Assembly (NCBI GenBank): GCA_903882875.1
Contig: CAIRYQ010000015.1
Span: 1-64,000, forward strand
Direction: 5' to 3'
DNA: 64,000 nt
Source: an uncultured Spartobacteria bacterium
GTDB taxonomy: Bacteria > Verrucomicrobiota > Verrucomicrobiia > Chthoniobacterales > Chthoniobacteraceae
The translations under genes were made by a program, and so were the position numbers. Shown here piece by piece: positions 25,738-34,982 of this stretch (positions within the stretch are counted from its first letter, which is position 1; every line of letters begins with the position of its first letter). Under the pieces are notes generated by a model. It worked only from the letters and a program-made list of their open reading frames with translations. It did not search any database and was not told the DNA's origin.

Positions 25738-28509
25738 ATGAGCCCCCGCTTCGCCACATCGCTCGCCCTGCTCGCCTCCGCCACAGGCGGCGCGCTCTTG
25801 GCCGTGCAGCCGTCCGCGGCGCAGTTGGATTTTTTTGAAAAGCGCATCCGGCCGATTCTTGCGGAGCGTTGCTACGAATGCCACAGCACGGGGAAAAAGC
25901 AGAAGGGAGGTCTTTCGCTCGACACGCGCGAGTCGGTGCTGAAGGGCGGCGACACCGGCCCCGCGCTCGTCGCGGGCAACCCGGAGAAGAGCCTGCTCAT
26001 CGAGGCGGTGCGCTACACGAACCACGATCTGCAGATGCCGCCAAAAAAGCGGCTCACCGACAGCGAAATGAAGGCGCTCGAAGAATGGGTGAAGATGGGC
26101 GCGTCCGATCCGCGCGAGGAGGCGACAGTCGCGAAACCCGCGCGCGTGATTGATGTCGCAGAAGGCAGAAAATTTTGGAGCTTCACGCCGCTCGCTCGGA
26201 TCGAAGTGCCGAAGTTCGCTGACTCGAAATCACCGATTGACGCATTCATCCGCACAAAGCTTCGGGAGAAAGGGCTCGCTTCCGCACCGCCTGCGGACAG
26301 GCGCACACTGATCCGCCGCGCGACATTCGATCTGATCGGCCTGCCGCCGACACCGCAGGAAGTGGACGCATTTCTCGCCGACCAATCGCCCGAAGCGTTC
26401 GACAAAGTGATCGAGCGCCTGCTCGCCTCGCCGCACTACGGCGAGCGCTGGGCGCGGCACTGGCTCGATGTCGCACGCTACGCGGACTCAAACGGCATGG
26501 ACGAGAACATCGCCTACGGCAACGCGTGGCGTTACCGCGACTACGTCGTGCGCGCATTCAACGACGACAAGCCGTTTGATCAATTTCTCATCGAGCAAAT
26601 CGCCGGCGACCTGCTGCCACGCAGCGAGGAGGCGATCACCGCCACGGGCTTTCTCTCGCTCGGCGGAAAGGTGCTTGCCGAGCCCGACATGCAGAAGCTC
26701 GAGATGGACATCATTGACGAGCAGATTGACACGCTCGGAAAGGCGTTCCTCGGCATGACGCTCGGCTGCGCGCGCTGCCACGATCACAAGTTCGACCCCG
26801 TCGCGCAGGAGGATTACTACGCGCTCGCCGGCATCTTCCGCAGCACGCGCAGTCTTTCGGCGGAGAAAATGGGCGCGATCAAATTCTGGAACGAGCACTC
26901 GCTCGCGACGCCGCAGCAGCTCGATGAAAAGAAAAAATTCGACGCGGACTTGAAGGCAAAGAAGGCGGAGGCTGCGGCGATCTCCTCGAAGGCGCGTGCC
27001 GTGATCAAAGCGGAGTTGCAGAAGAATGCAGCCGACTACCTCGCGGCATCCGCGCTGCTGCCCGCTGGTGCGAAAGCGACAGACGCAGAGCAGACCGCGA
27101 AGGAACAGCAACTCGACGCGCACTTCGTCCTTTCGTGCCGGCAATACCTTGATGCGCACCCGGACGTGGCCGTCTTCGCGAAGTGGCGTGAACTCGCGCA
27201 GAAGCGAGATGCCGACGGCGTGCGCTCGCACTACACGCCGCTCTTTGCCGAGGCGCTTGCAGCGAAAAAAGGCCCAGCCTACGACGTGCTTGCGGATGCG
27301 AAGGGCTTCCTCGCGCTTCCCGCGAAGGACGCCGACGTGCTCGACGCCGATATGCTCGCGAAGATCGCCGCGTTGAACAAGGAGGTGGAAGATTTCAGCG
27401 CGAAGCAGCCGGATCTCCCGGCGATCATGGGCGTGCAGGATGGCAACATTGTCCCAACGCTCGCCGTGCACCTGCGCGGCAGCTACCTCACGCTCGGCAA
27501 GCCGATGGAGCGCGGATTCCCCGAGGTGATGCGCACGAGCTTCGCGCGGCCGATCTTGCCGGCAAAGCGCAGCGGCCGCCTCGAACTCGCGCGCTGGATG
27601 GCGAGCAGCGAGCACCCGCTCACCGCGCGCGTGATCGTGAACCGTGTTTGGCGTTGGCACTTTGGCGCCGGCATCGTGGCGAGCACCGACAACTTCGGCA
27701 TCCTCGGTGCAAAGCCGTCGCATCCCGAATTGCTCGACTGGCTCGCGCGCAATTTCATCGAGGGCGGGTGGTCCATCAAAGACCTGCACCGGCTCATCAT
27801 GAAGTCGGCGGCGTATCAGCAGAGCAGCGGCGTTTCGGATTTGCCGCCGGCTGCCGGGCAGATCGTTGCTTCTTCCTCGAACGCGCAGATCGGAGTGAAC
27901 GCCAATCCGCAATCCGCAGTCCGCAATCCGCAATTGGTTGATCCGGAAAACCGCCTGCTCTGGCGGGCGAACATCCAGCGGCTCGAAGCCGAGGAAATCC
28001 GCGACGCGATGCTTTTCACGAGCGGCTGGCTCGACATGACCATCGGCGGCAAAACGATCCCGCTGAAGAATCGTGAGTTTGTTTTCAATCACACGAGCAA
28101 GGACGCGACTACTTACGAGAGCCCGCGGCGCGCGTTGTATCTGCCGATCATCCGCAATCATCTCTACGACATGCTGGAGCAGTTCGACTACCCGGACCCG
28201 ACGATGCCGACGGGCAGCCGCAACAGCACCGTCATCGCACCGCAGGCGCTCATCATGATGAACGCACCGGTCGTGATGCAGAGCAGTGAAAAGCTTGTCG
28301 GGCGCCTCGCCGAGATTGGATACCCTGGCGATTCGCAGCGCATCGAGGGAGCCTACCTGCTACTCTACGCCCGTCGGCCGACCGACCATGAACTTGCGGA
28401 CGCCCGCGCTTTGCTCCGCGATTTTTTGAAGACGGAAAATCCGGATCGCGCTTGGGCGCTGCTGTGCCAGACACTTTTCGCGGCGAACGAATTCATCTAC
28501 CTGCGCTGA
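25738..28509 (+). CDS. PSCyt1-DUF1549-DUF1553 secreted cytochrome-type protein (second copy)
   Basis: This is a paralogue of the gene at 5672, 923 residues from the ATG at 25738 (an upstream in-frame ATG at 25708 adds ten). It has a signal peptide to about residue 28 (PSAAQ), heme motif CYECH (Cys45, Cys48, His49), and LDTRESVLKGGDTGPALVAG of PSCyt1. The DUF1549 block follows (RRATFDLIGLPPTPQE, GCARCHDHKFDPVAQEDYY), then a long Lys/Ala/Glu-rich helical insert absent from the first copy, and DUF1553. A tandem repeat at 27902-27936 sits at the same place as the one in the first copy. Its DUF1501 partner begins 4 bases after the stop, the normal arrangement. Confidence 0.9.
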   Translation: MSPRFATSLALLASATGGALLAVQPSAAQLDFFEKRIRPILAERCYECHSTGKKQKGGLSLDTRESVLKGGDTGPALVAGNPEKSLLIEAVRYTNHDLQMPPKKRLTDSEMKALEEWVKMGASDPREEATVAKPARVIDVAEGRKFWSFTPLARIEVPKFADSKSPIDAFIRTKLREKGLASAPPADRRTLIRRATFDLIGLPPTPQEVDAFLADQSPEAFDKVIERLLASPHYGERWARHWLDVARYADSNGMDENIAYGNAWRYRDYVVRAFNDDKPFDQFLIEQIAGDLLPRSEEAITATGFLSLGGKVLAEPDMQKLEMDIIDEQIDTLGKAFLGMTLGCARCHDHKFDPVAQEDYYALAGIFRSTRSLSAEKMGAIKFWNEHSLATPQQLDEKKKFDADLKAKKAEAAAISSKARAVIKAELQKNAADYLAASALLPAGAKATDAEQTAKEQQLDAHFVLSCRQYLDAHPDVAVFAKWRELAQKRDADGVRSHYTPLFAEALAAKKGPAYDVLADAKGFLALPAKDADVLDADMLAKIAALNKEVEDFSAKQPDLPAIMGVQDGNIVPTLAVHLRGSYLTLGKPMERGFPEVMRTSFARPILPAKRSGRLELARWMASSEHPLTARVIVNRVWRWHFGAGIVASTDNFGILGAKPSHPELLDWLARNFIEGGWSIKDLHRLIMKSAAYQQSSGVSDLPPAAGQIVASSSNAQIGVNANPQSAVRNPQLVDPENRLLWRANIQRLEAEEIRDAMLFTSGWLDMTIGGKTIPLKNREFVFNHTSKDATTYESPRRALYLPIIRNHLYDMLEQFDYPDPTMPTGSRNSTVIAPQALIMMNAPVVMQSSEKLVGRLAEIGYPGDSQRIEGAYLLLYARRPTDHELADARALLRDFLKTENPDRAWALLCQTLFAANEFIYLR
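27902..27936 (+). repeat. AATCCGC tandem repeat in DUF1553 domain
   Basis: Repeated AATCCGC units in frame encode NPQSAVRNPQ. They lie directly before DPENRLLWRANIQRLE, the same homologous position as the 7595-7670 insert in the paralogue. The unit is the same as that in the DUF1501 gene at 9588. Confidence 0.85.
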
Positions 28510-28513
28510 CGCC

Positions 28514-29932
28514 ATGCACCTTCCGCCATTCCAGCAAATCACCCGGCGCGCGATGCTCCAGCGCAGCGCGGCTGGCTTTGGCTATCTCGCATTGCAGGCG
28601 TTGCTTGGCCGCGAGTGCACGCAGGCCGCGGTGGAAAATCCGCTCGCGCCGAAGCAGCCGCAGTTCCCCGCGCGTGCGAAGCGCGTCGTGTTCCTTTTGA
28701 TGAAGGGCGGACCGAGCCACGTGGACACGTTCGATCCGAAGCCGCTGCTCCAGCGCGACGACGGCAAGCCGTATCCATTCAAGCAGCCGCGCGTGCAATT
28801 CGCGGAGACGGGCAAGCTACTGAAATCGCCGTGGAGCTTCAAACAATACGGCCAGAGCGGACTGCCGGTGAGTGAGCTTTTCCCGAATGTCTCGCAGTGC
28901 GTGGACGACCTGTGCATCGTGCGCTCGCTGCACGGCACGAACCCAGCGCACGGCGGCGCGTGCCTCAAGCTGCACACGGGCAGCGACACGCAGGTGCGCC
29001 CGAGCATGGGTTCGTGGCTGCTCTACGGACTCGGCACGGAGAATGAAAACCTGCCCGGCTTCATCACGATCTGCCCCACGCTCGCGCACGGCGGCGTGAA
29101 CAACTGGGGCGCGGCATTCCTCCCCGCGTATTGCCAGGGCACGCCCATCGGCAATGCGAGCATCCCGGCGGACAGGGCGTTCGTGCGGCATATCCGCAAC
29201 GAGCAAATCAGCGGCGCGGAGCAGCGCAAACAGCTTGAGTTTCTCGCGAAGGTGAACCGCGAGCACCTCGCGCTGAGCGGCCCCGATTCCGCGCTCGAGG
29301 GGCGCATCAATTCCTTCGAGCTCGCCTACCGCATGCAGAGCACGATGCCCGAGGCGCAGGACGTTGGCGGCGAAAGCGACGCGACGAAAAAACTCTACGG
29401 CATGGATCAGCCCGTGACGGAAAATTTCGGACGCCAGTGCCTCATGGCGCGGCGCTTCCTCGAACGCGGTGTGCGCTTCGTGCAGGTCACGCACAGCGAC
29501 GGCGAGGTGCAGTGGGATCAGCACGGCAATCTTTTCAAGGGCCACAGCAAAAACGCCGCCGAGGTGGACAAGCCCATCGCGGGATTTTTGACCGACTTGA
29601 AATCGCGCGGCCTGCTCGACGAGACGCTCGTGCTGTGGGGCGGCGAATTTGGCCGCACGCCAACCGCGCAGGGCGGCGACGGACGCGATCACAATCCGAA
29701 CGGCTTCACGATGTGGATGGCCGGCGGCGGCGTGAAGCCCGGCATCGCCTACGGCGCAACCGACGACTACGGCTACTTCGCGCAGGAGGACAAGGTGCAC
29801 ATCCACGACCTGCACGCGACGATCCTGCACCTGCTCGGAATCAATCACGAGAAGCTGACCTACAAATACGCGGGCCGCGATTTCCGGCTCACGGATGTCG
29901 AGGGCCGCGTGGTGAAGGACATCATCGCATAA
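28514..29932 (+). CDS. DUF1501 family protein with Tat signal
   Basis: This 472-residue paralogue of the protein at 9450 begins with a Tat signal (TRRAMLQRSAAGFG, Arg11-Arg12), then FLLMKGGPSHVDTFDPKP. The metal-site segments LWGGEFGRTP, GRDHNPNGFTMWMAGGG and ATILHLLGINH are intact. It follows the PSCyt/DUF1553 stop by 4 bases and precedes an SDR gene by 24 bases, so all are probably on one transcript. The joint export of the two proteins, one by Tat and one by Sec with heme motifs, suggests a periplasmic complex. The reaction is unknown. Confidence 0.9.
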   Translation: MHLPPFQQITRRAMLQRSAAGFGYLALQALLGRECTQAAVENPLAPKQPQFPARAKRVVFLLMKGGPSHVDTFDPKPLLQRDDGKPYPFKQPRVQFAETGKLLKSPWSFKQYGQSGLPVSELFPNVSQCVDDLCIVRSLHGTNPAHGGACLKLHTGSDTQVRPSMGSWLLYGLGTENENLPGFITICPTLAHGGVNNWGAAFLPAYCQGTPIGNASIPADRAFVRHIRNEQISGAEQRKQLEFLAKVNREHLALSGPDSALEGRINSFELAYRMQSTMPEAQDVGGESDATKKLYGMDQPVTENFGRQCLMARRFLERGVRFVQVTHSDGEVQWDQHGNLFKGHSKNAAEVDKPIAGFLTDLKSRGLLDETLVLWGGEFGRTPTAQGGDGRDHNPNGFTMWMAGGGVKPGIAYGATDDYGYFAQEDKVHIHDLHATILHLLGINHEKLTYKYAGRDFRLTDVEGRVVKDIIA

Positions 29933-29956
29933 GGCACGCACAGCTTCGTCCCCCTC

Positions 29957-30709
29957 ATGAACAAAATAGACCTCGCACACCGCAACGCCATCGTCACCGG
30001 AGGCGCGCGTGGCATCGGCTTCGCAATCGCGACGCGGCTGCTGGAATCGGGAGCCAACGTTTCGCTCTGGGACCTAGACGCCGCCGCGCTCGCGGATGCA
30101 GCGGAAAAATTGAAGTCGCTCGGCAAGGTGCACACCGCAGTCGTGGATGTGACGAGCGCGGAATCCGCCGAGGCCGCCGCAGCTTCCACGGCGCAGGCGC
30201 TGGGCAAGCTGGACATCCTCGTGAACAACGCAGGCATCGCGGGCAGCAACGCGAAGGTTTGGGAGACCGACCCGAAGGAATGGCGTCGCGTGCTCGACAT
30301 CAATCTCAGCGGCCCGTTCCACTGCTGCCGCGCCATCATCCCGCATCTGTTGCGCAACGGCTACGGGCGCATCGTCAACATCGCGTCCATCGCGGGCAAG
30401 GAAGGCAACCCAAACGCCGCACACTACAGCGCATCGAAGGCGGGCGTCGTCGCGCTCACAAAGTCGCTCGGCAAGGAACTCGCGACGAGCAACGTCATCG
30501 TGAACTGCATCACGCCCGCCGTCATCGCGACCGACATCCTGAAGCAGATGTCTCAGTCGCACATTGACTACATGCTCTCGAAAATCCCGATGGGCCGCTT
30601 CGGAAAAACCGAGGAGGCCGCCGCGCTCGTCGCTTGGCTCTGCTCGGAGGACTGCTCATTTTCCACCGGCGCAGTCTTCGACCTCTCCGGCGGACGTGCC
30701 ACCTACTGA
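29957..30709 (+). CDS. SDR family oxidoreductase (FabG-like)
   Basis: This 250-residue short-chain dehydrogenase has the NAD(P) motif TGGARGIG (14-21), NNAG at about 90, and the catalytic set Ser144, Tyr157, Lys161 (NIAS...YSASK). The C-terminal PxxxxTDILKQ and FSTGAVFDLSGG are also typical. Asp at the end of the second strand (SLWDLDAA) favours NAD over NADP. Its position between a DUF1501 gene and a creatininase-type gene points to oxidation of a sugar or polyol in a catabolic pathway rather than fatty-acid synthesis, but the substrate is unknown. The next gene starts 4 bases after the stop. Confidence 0.9.
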   Translation: MNKIDLAHRNAIVTGGARGIGFAIATRLLESGANVSLWDLDAAALADAAEKLKSLGKVHTAVVDVTSAESAEAAAASTAQALGKLDILVNNAGIAGSNAKVWETDPKEWRRVLDINLSGPFHCCRAIIPHLLRNGYGRIVNIASIAGKEGNPNAAHYSASKAGVVALTKSLGKELATSNVIVNCITPAVIATDILKQMSQSHIDYMLSKIPMGRFGKTEEAAALVAWLCSEDCSFSTGAVFDLSGGRATY

Positions 30710-30713
30710 ACCC

Positions 30714-31472
30714 ATGAACCTCGCCGAACTCACCTGGCCCGACGTCGCCGCGCTCAGCAAAGACACGCCGATCATTTTTCCCATCGCCGCGCTGGAGCAG
30801 CACGGGCGCCACATGCCCTTCTTCACCGACTCGATGCTGATGGGCGAAATCGCAAAACGCGCCGAGAGCACACTCGGCGCACGCGCGCTTTTCGCACCGC
30901 TGCAATGGCTCGGGAATTCGCATCACCACATGGATTTTCCCGGCACGCTCTCCGCCGAGCCGCGCGTGTATCTCGATCTGCTCTGCGGCCTGCTGGAAAA
31001 TTTCATCGCGCACGGATTCAAGCGCCTGCTGCTCCTGAACGGCCACGGTGGCAACGACGTGCCCGGCAAGCAGGCCGTGTTCGAGGTGCGCCAGCGCCAT
31101 CGCGAACGGAACGACCTGCTGTTGCTCTTCTGCACGTATTGGAACCTTGATGCCGAAGCGCACAAGGCGCACGCCGGTCTCCGGCAAAAACAGATGGGCC
31201 ACGCGTGCGAGTGGGAGACCTCGATGGTCCTCCGCCTCGCGCCGCACCTCGTGAAAAATCACACTGGCGTGCCGCCGCAGGAATTCGGCAACGCCTTTGA
31301 GCCCGGCTCGCGCGGATGGACAATGCGCGATCGCAGCGAGCACGGCCACATCGGCGACCCGCGCGAGGCCAGCGCGGAGAAGGGCGAGGCGCTCTTCCAG
31401 ACGTTCACCCGCGGCGCCGTCTCGCTCATCGAGCGCATGATCGCGTGGGACGGGAAAAGCTGGAACGGATGA
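30714..31472 (+). CDS. Creatininase family amidohydrolase
   Basis: This is a metal-dependent cyclic amidase/lactamase-like protein of 252 residues. Family residues are in AALEQHGRHMPFFTDS (Glu and His ligands), LLLNGHGGND, and ACEWETSMVL. Members act on creatinine, formamide-pyrimidines in riboflavin/F420 synthesis, or unidentified lactams and sugar derivatives; nothing here identifies the substrate. The gene starts 4 bases after the SDR stop, and its own stop overlaps the MFS start (ATGA), so the three are translationally linked. That supports a shared pathway. Confidence 0.85.
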   Translation: MNLAELTWPDVAALSKDTPIIFPIAALEQHGRHMPFFTDSMLMGEIAKRAESTLGARALFAPLQWLGNSHHHMDFPGTLSAEPRVYLDLLCGLLENFIAHGFKRLLLLNGHGGNDVPGKQAVFEVRQRHRERNDLLLLFCTYWNLDAEAHKAHAGLRQKQMGHACEWETSMVLRLAPHLVKNHTGVPPQEFGNAFEPGSRGWTMRDRSEHGHIGDPREASAEKGEALFQTFTRGAVSLIERMIAWDGKSWNG

Positions 31473-32740
31473 TTCCTTCCTCTACCGCCCCCGCGCGCCC
31501 CGCCTCGTGGAAATGGTGGGTCACCGGCCTGCTCCTTCTCGCGACGACGATCAACTACATGGATCGCATGACGCTCGCAAATGCGTCCGTGCGCGTGACG
31601 AAGGAACTCGGCCTCGATGACACGCAGTACGGCAACATCGAGCTCGCATTCGGCCTGGCATTCGCAGCCGGCTCTCTCGTGTTCGGTTTCCTCGCGGATC
31701 GCCTGCGCGTGCATCTGCTCTACCCCGCCGTGCTCGTGTGCTGGTCGCTCACCGGAATCGTGTCGGGCTGGACGCATGGCTACTGGAGCCTGCTCGCGTG
31801 CCGCACTGCGCTCGGATTTTTCGAGGCGGGCCACTGGCCGTGCGCGCTGAAGACCACGTTCACTTTGCTCAATGAAAAGGATCGCACGATGGGCAACAGC
31901 ATCCTGCAGAGCGGCGCATCCGTCGGCGCAGTCATCACGCCGCAGATCATGAAGGCGATGATGACGGACGCTCCCGGCTCGTGGCGCAATGCATTCATCG
32001 CGATTGGCGCGATCGGCCTGCTGTGGGTCGTGCTTTGGTTTGCAGTCCTCCGCCCGCGCGATCTCGAAAAAGCGCCAGTGCAGGAGGTGACGAACGACAC
32101 GCTCGACCTGTGGAGCATCATTCGCGGCAGAAATTTTCTCGCAGTCGCGCTGCTCGTCACCGGCATCCAGGCCGTGTGGCACATCAACCGCGTGTGGCTC
32201 ATGAAATTCCTCCAGACCGGCCGCGGCTACTCGGAGACGGATGCGCTGAATTTCAATTCGCTCTACTTCATCGCCACGGACATCGGCTGCTTCCTCGCGG
32301 GCGCGATCTCGCTTTGGCTCGTGCGACGCGGCGGCGCGACTCCGCACGACGCGCGCCGCAAGGTCTTCATCGGCGCATGCACGCTCACCTCGCTCAGCGC
32401 GTTCATTCCCTTTCTCGGAAAAGGCCCGCTGCTGCTCGTTGTGCTGCTCTTCATCGGCGCCGGCGCGCTCGCGCTGTTTCCCTGCTACTACAGTTTCACG
32501 CAGGAGATCTCGGGGAGATACGTGGGCCGCCTCGCTGGCCTGCTGAGCATGTGGGTCTGGGCCGCGACCTCGCCGATGCACAGCGCATTTGGCAAACTCG
32601 CCGACAGCATCGCCGATCCCGCGAAACGCTACGACACCGGCCTCGTCATTGCGGGTCTCGCGCCGTGGATCGGCGTCATCGCCATGAAGCTTCTCTGGCG
32701 GAAAAATGAGGCGCCTCCGAAGTGCGGCGCACTCACGTGA
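31469..32740 (+). CDS. MFS transporter, hexuronate/anion-symporter type
   Basis: This is a 423-residue twelve-helix transporter. INYMDRMTLANASVRVTKELGL near the N-terminus is the typical opening of the anion:cation symporter (ExuT/GudP-like) branch of the major facilitator superfamily. The signature between helices 2 and 3 is GFLADRLRVHLLYP, and helix 4 has FFEAGHWPCALKTT. It should import an organic anion such as a hexuronate or aldarate, though exact specificity is not determinable. The start overlaps the creatininase stop. The C-terminus is soluble and ends near 32740, 54 bases before the ceramidase gene. Confidence 0.85.
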   Translation: MIPSSTAPARPASWKWWVTGLLLLATTINYMDRMTLANASVRVTKELGLDDTQYGNIELAFGLAFAAGSLVFGFLADRLRVHLLYPAVLVCWSLTGIVSGWTHGYWSLLACRTALGFFEAGHWPCALKTTFTLLNEKDRTMGNSILQSGASVGAVITPQIMKAMMTDAPGSWRNAFIAIGAIGLLWVVLWFAVLRPRDLEKAPVQEVTNDTLDLWSIIRGRNFLAVALLVTGIQAVWHINRVWLMKFLQTGRGYSETDALNFNSLYFIATDIGCFLAGAISLWLVRRGGATPHDARRKVFIGACTLTSLSAFIPFLGKGPLLLVVLLFIGAGALALFPCYYSFTQEISGRYVGRLAGLLSMWVWAATSPMHSAFGKLADSIADPAKRYDTGLVIAGLAPWIGVIAMKLLWRKNEAPPKCGALT

Positions 32741-32794
32741 TCAATGACAGGCCGCGCTTCCGAATTGTCTCATTTGTAACACCTCCCGAACCCC

Positions 32795-34951
32795 ATGACC
32801 TCCGCAATCCCACATCGCTCCGTCGCATTTTGCATGCATCCGCTCGTCCTTGCGCTCGTCCTCGTGACGACGCTTGCATTACCCCTCAGCGCCGACTTCA
32901 GGGCCGGAGCCGCCATCGTGGACGTAACGCCCGAGAAGCTGCCCGTGCTCGTGAACGGCGGCATGACCAGCCGGTCGCTCGACAAGATCAACACGCGCGT
33001 CCACGCGCGCGCCATCGCACTTGCGGACGACAAGGAACAGATCGCGATCGTCGTCGTGGACAGTTGCATGATGACGCGCACGCGTCTCGACGAAGCAAAG
33101 GCGCTCGCGGAAAAACGCACGGGCATCCCTGCAAACCGGATGCTCATCTCGGCCACGCACGCACACAGCGCGCCCGCTTCGATGGGCTGCCTCGGCACCG
33201 ATGCCGACCCTGCGTACGTGCCTTTTCTCCGCGACAAGATTGTCGAGGTCATCGCTGCCGCGCAAAAAAATCTCGAACCCGCGCGCGTCGGTTTTGCAAA
33301 GGGCGACGCCGCGAATTTCACCGCGCTGCGCCAGTGGATCCGCCGGCCCGACCGCATCGCGGAAGATCCCTTCGGCAACTTGACCGTTCGCGCGAACATG
33401 CACGCGGGCCGCAACTGGGACGACGTGACCGGCGAGGCCGGGCCGAAGGATCCCGACCTCTCGCTCATCTCGATCCAGGCGCGCGACGGGCGACCCATCG
33501 CGGTGCTTGGAAATTTTTCCATGCACTACTTCGGCGACAAGGACATCAGTGCGGATTACTTCGGCCTTTTTTCTGAAGGGCTGCGGCAGCGCATCGCGCC
33601 GAAAATCGCTCCGGGAAAGCCGGACTTCGTCGGCATCATGTCGCACGGATGCAGCGGCGACATCTACCGCACCGACTACAAGATTCCCGAGAAGGATCGC
33701 CCGAAGCCGACCATTGACGAATACACGAACGACCTTCTCGACATCGCGATGACCGCCTACAAGGGCATCCGCCACCGCGACGACGCCGATCTTGCGATGG
33801 CCGAGCGCCGCATGACGCTCGACTACCGAGTGCCCGACAGGCAGCGCATCGAATGGGCGAAACGGATCGTCGCCGAAATGGGTGACCGCCTCGCGAAGAC
33901 GCAGCCCGAGGTGTACGCGCGCGAGCAGATCCTTTTGAACGAAATGAAAAAGACCGAGGTCGTCGTGCAGGCGCTGCGCATCGGCGACATCGCCATCGCG
34001 ACGACGCCGTGCGAGACGTACGCGGTCACAGGATTGAAAATCAAAGCCGCAAGCCCGCTCGCGCAGACGCTGGTGATCGAACTCGCGAACGGCGGCGACG
34101 GCTACATCCCGCCGCCGGAGCAGCATCCGTTCGGCGGCTACAACACCTGGGCCGCACGCTCCGCGGGCCTCGAAGTGACGGCCGAGCCAAAGATCGCAGA
34201 GGCCGCGATCGGTCTTCTGGAAAAAGTGACCGCCAAGCCGCGCCGCGAGTGGAAACTCAGCGACGGCAAAGCCGCACGCGCAATTCTTGATGCGAAACCA
34301 CTGGCCTACTGGCGGCTGAATGAATTCACCGGCCCGCATGCAGCCGACGCGACCGGCCACGGGCGCGACGCCGTGTTCGAGAGCGGCATCACATTTTACC
34401 TCGACGGCCCGCGCTTGCCGGAATTCTGCGCGAATGGCGAGGTGAACCGAGCGCCGCATTTCGTCGGCGGCAGGCTGCGCGCGCGGCTCGGAGAATTGCG
34501 CGGGCGCTACTCGGTCTCGATGTGGTTCTGGAACGGCATGCCGAATGACGGCCGCGACGTGAGCGGCTGGCTTTTTTCGCGCGAGCACGATCACGCGCTC
34601 GGCGCATCGGGCGATCATCTCGGCATCGGCGGCAAGGGCGCACACACGGGGCGGCTCATCCTTTTCCACGGCGGCGATCCGGCGTCGGCAATCGCGGGCG
34701 GGAGCGAGATTCCGCGCTGGCAGTGGCAGCACATCGTGCTCGTGCGCGAGGGCGAATCGGTGCGCGTCCATCTCAACGGCCGGCTCGAAATCGAAACAAA
34801 GTCCGCAGCGGATTTCCCTGCGGGTTTCGAGCAGTGCTTCTTCGGTGGACGCAGCGACAACGACTCAAATTGGGAGGGACGCCTCGACGAGATCGCAGTC
34901 TTCGACCGTGCGCTGACAGATGCCGAGGTCAAGAGTCTCGAAGCGGAGTAA
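32795..34951 (+). CDS. Neutral ceramidase-like protein with LamG domain, secreted
   Basis: This 718-residue protein has an N-terminal signal (hydrophobic LVLALVLVTTLALPLS; a shorter start at 32834 is possible). The neutral/alkaline ceramidase-like domain follows: DFRAGAAIVDVTPEKLP, HARAIALAD, SATHAHSAP, NFSMHYFG and SHGCSGD, carrying the His residues that would bind zinc and the Ser of the family nucleophile. From about residue 500 there is a LamG/concanavalin-type domain (AYWRLNEF, YSVSMWFWNG, WEGRLDEIAVFDRALTDAEV), probably a carbohydrate-binding module. Planctomycete and verrucomicrobial members of this fold are often of unknown substrate, so lipid amidase activity is only a suggestion. 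It may share the transcript of the preceding operon. Confidence 0.78.
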   Translation: MTSAIPHRSVAFCMHPLVLALVLVTTLALPLSADFRAGAAIVDVTPEKLPVLVNGGMTSRSLDKINTRVHARAIALADDKEQIAIVVVDSCMMTRTRLDEAKALAEKRTGIPANRMLISATHAHSAPASMGCLGTDADPAYVPFLRDKIVEVIAAAQKNLEPARVGFAKGDAANFTALRQWIRRPDRIAEDPFGNLTVRANMHAGRNWDDVTGEAGPKDPDLSLISIQARDGRPIAVLGNFSMHYFGDKDISADYFGLFSEGLRQRIAPKIAPGKPDFVGIMSHGCSGDIYRTDYKIPEKDRPKPTIDEYTNDLLDIAMTAYKGIRHRDDADLAMAERRMTLDYRVPDRQRIEWAKRIVAEMGDRLAKTQPEVYAREQILLNEMKKTEVVVQALRIGDIAIATTPCETYAVTGLKIKAASPLAQTLVIELANGGDGYIPPPEQHPFGGYNTWAARSAGLEVTAEPKIAEAAIGLLEKVTAKPRREWKLSDGKAARAILDAKPLAYWRLNEFTGPHAADATGHGRDAVFESGITFYLDGPRLPEFCANGEVNRAPHFVGGRLRARLGELRGRYSVSMWFWNGMPNDGRDVSGWLFSREHDHALGASGDHLGIGGKGAHTGRLILFHGGDPASAIAGGSEIPRWQWQHIVLVREGESVRVHLNGRLEIETKSAADFPAGFEQCFFGGRSDNDSNWEGRLDEIAVFDRALTDAEVKSLEAE

Positions 34952-34982
34952 AACGCCGGAGCGTGGCGTCCGTTTCCACCGG

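Noticed and set aside
32879-34771. A 630-codon antisense frame opposite the ceramidase-LamG gene
   Set aside because: Composition shadow; no signal peptide or motif.
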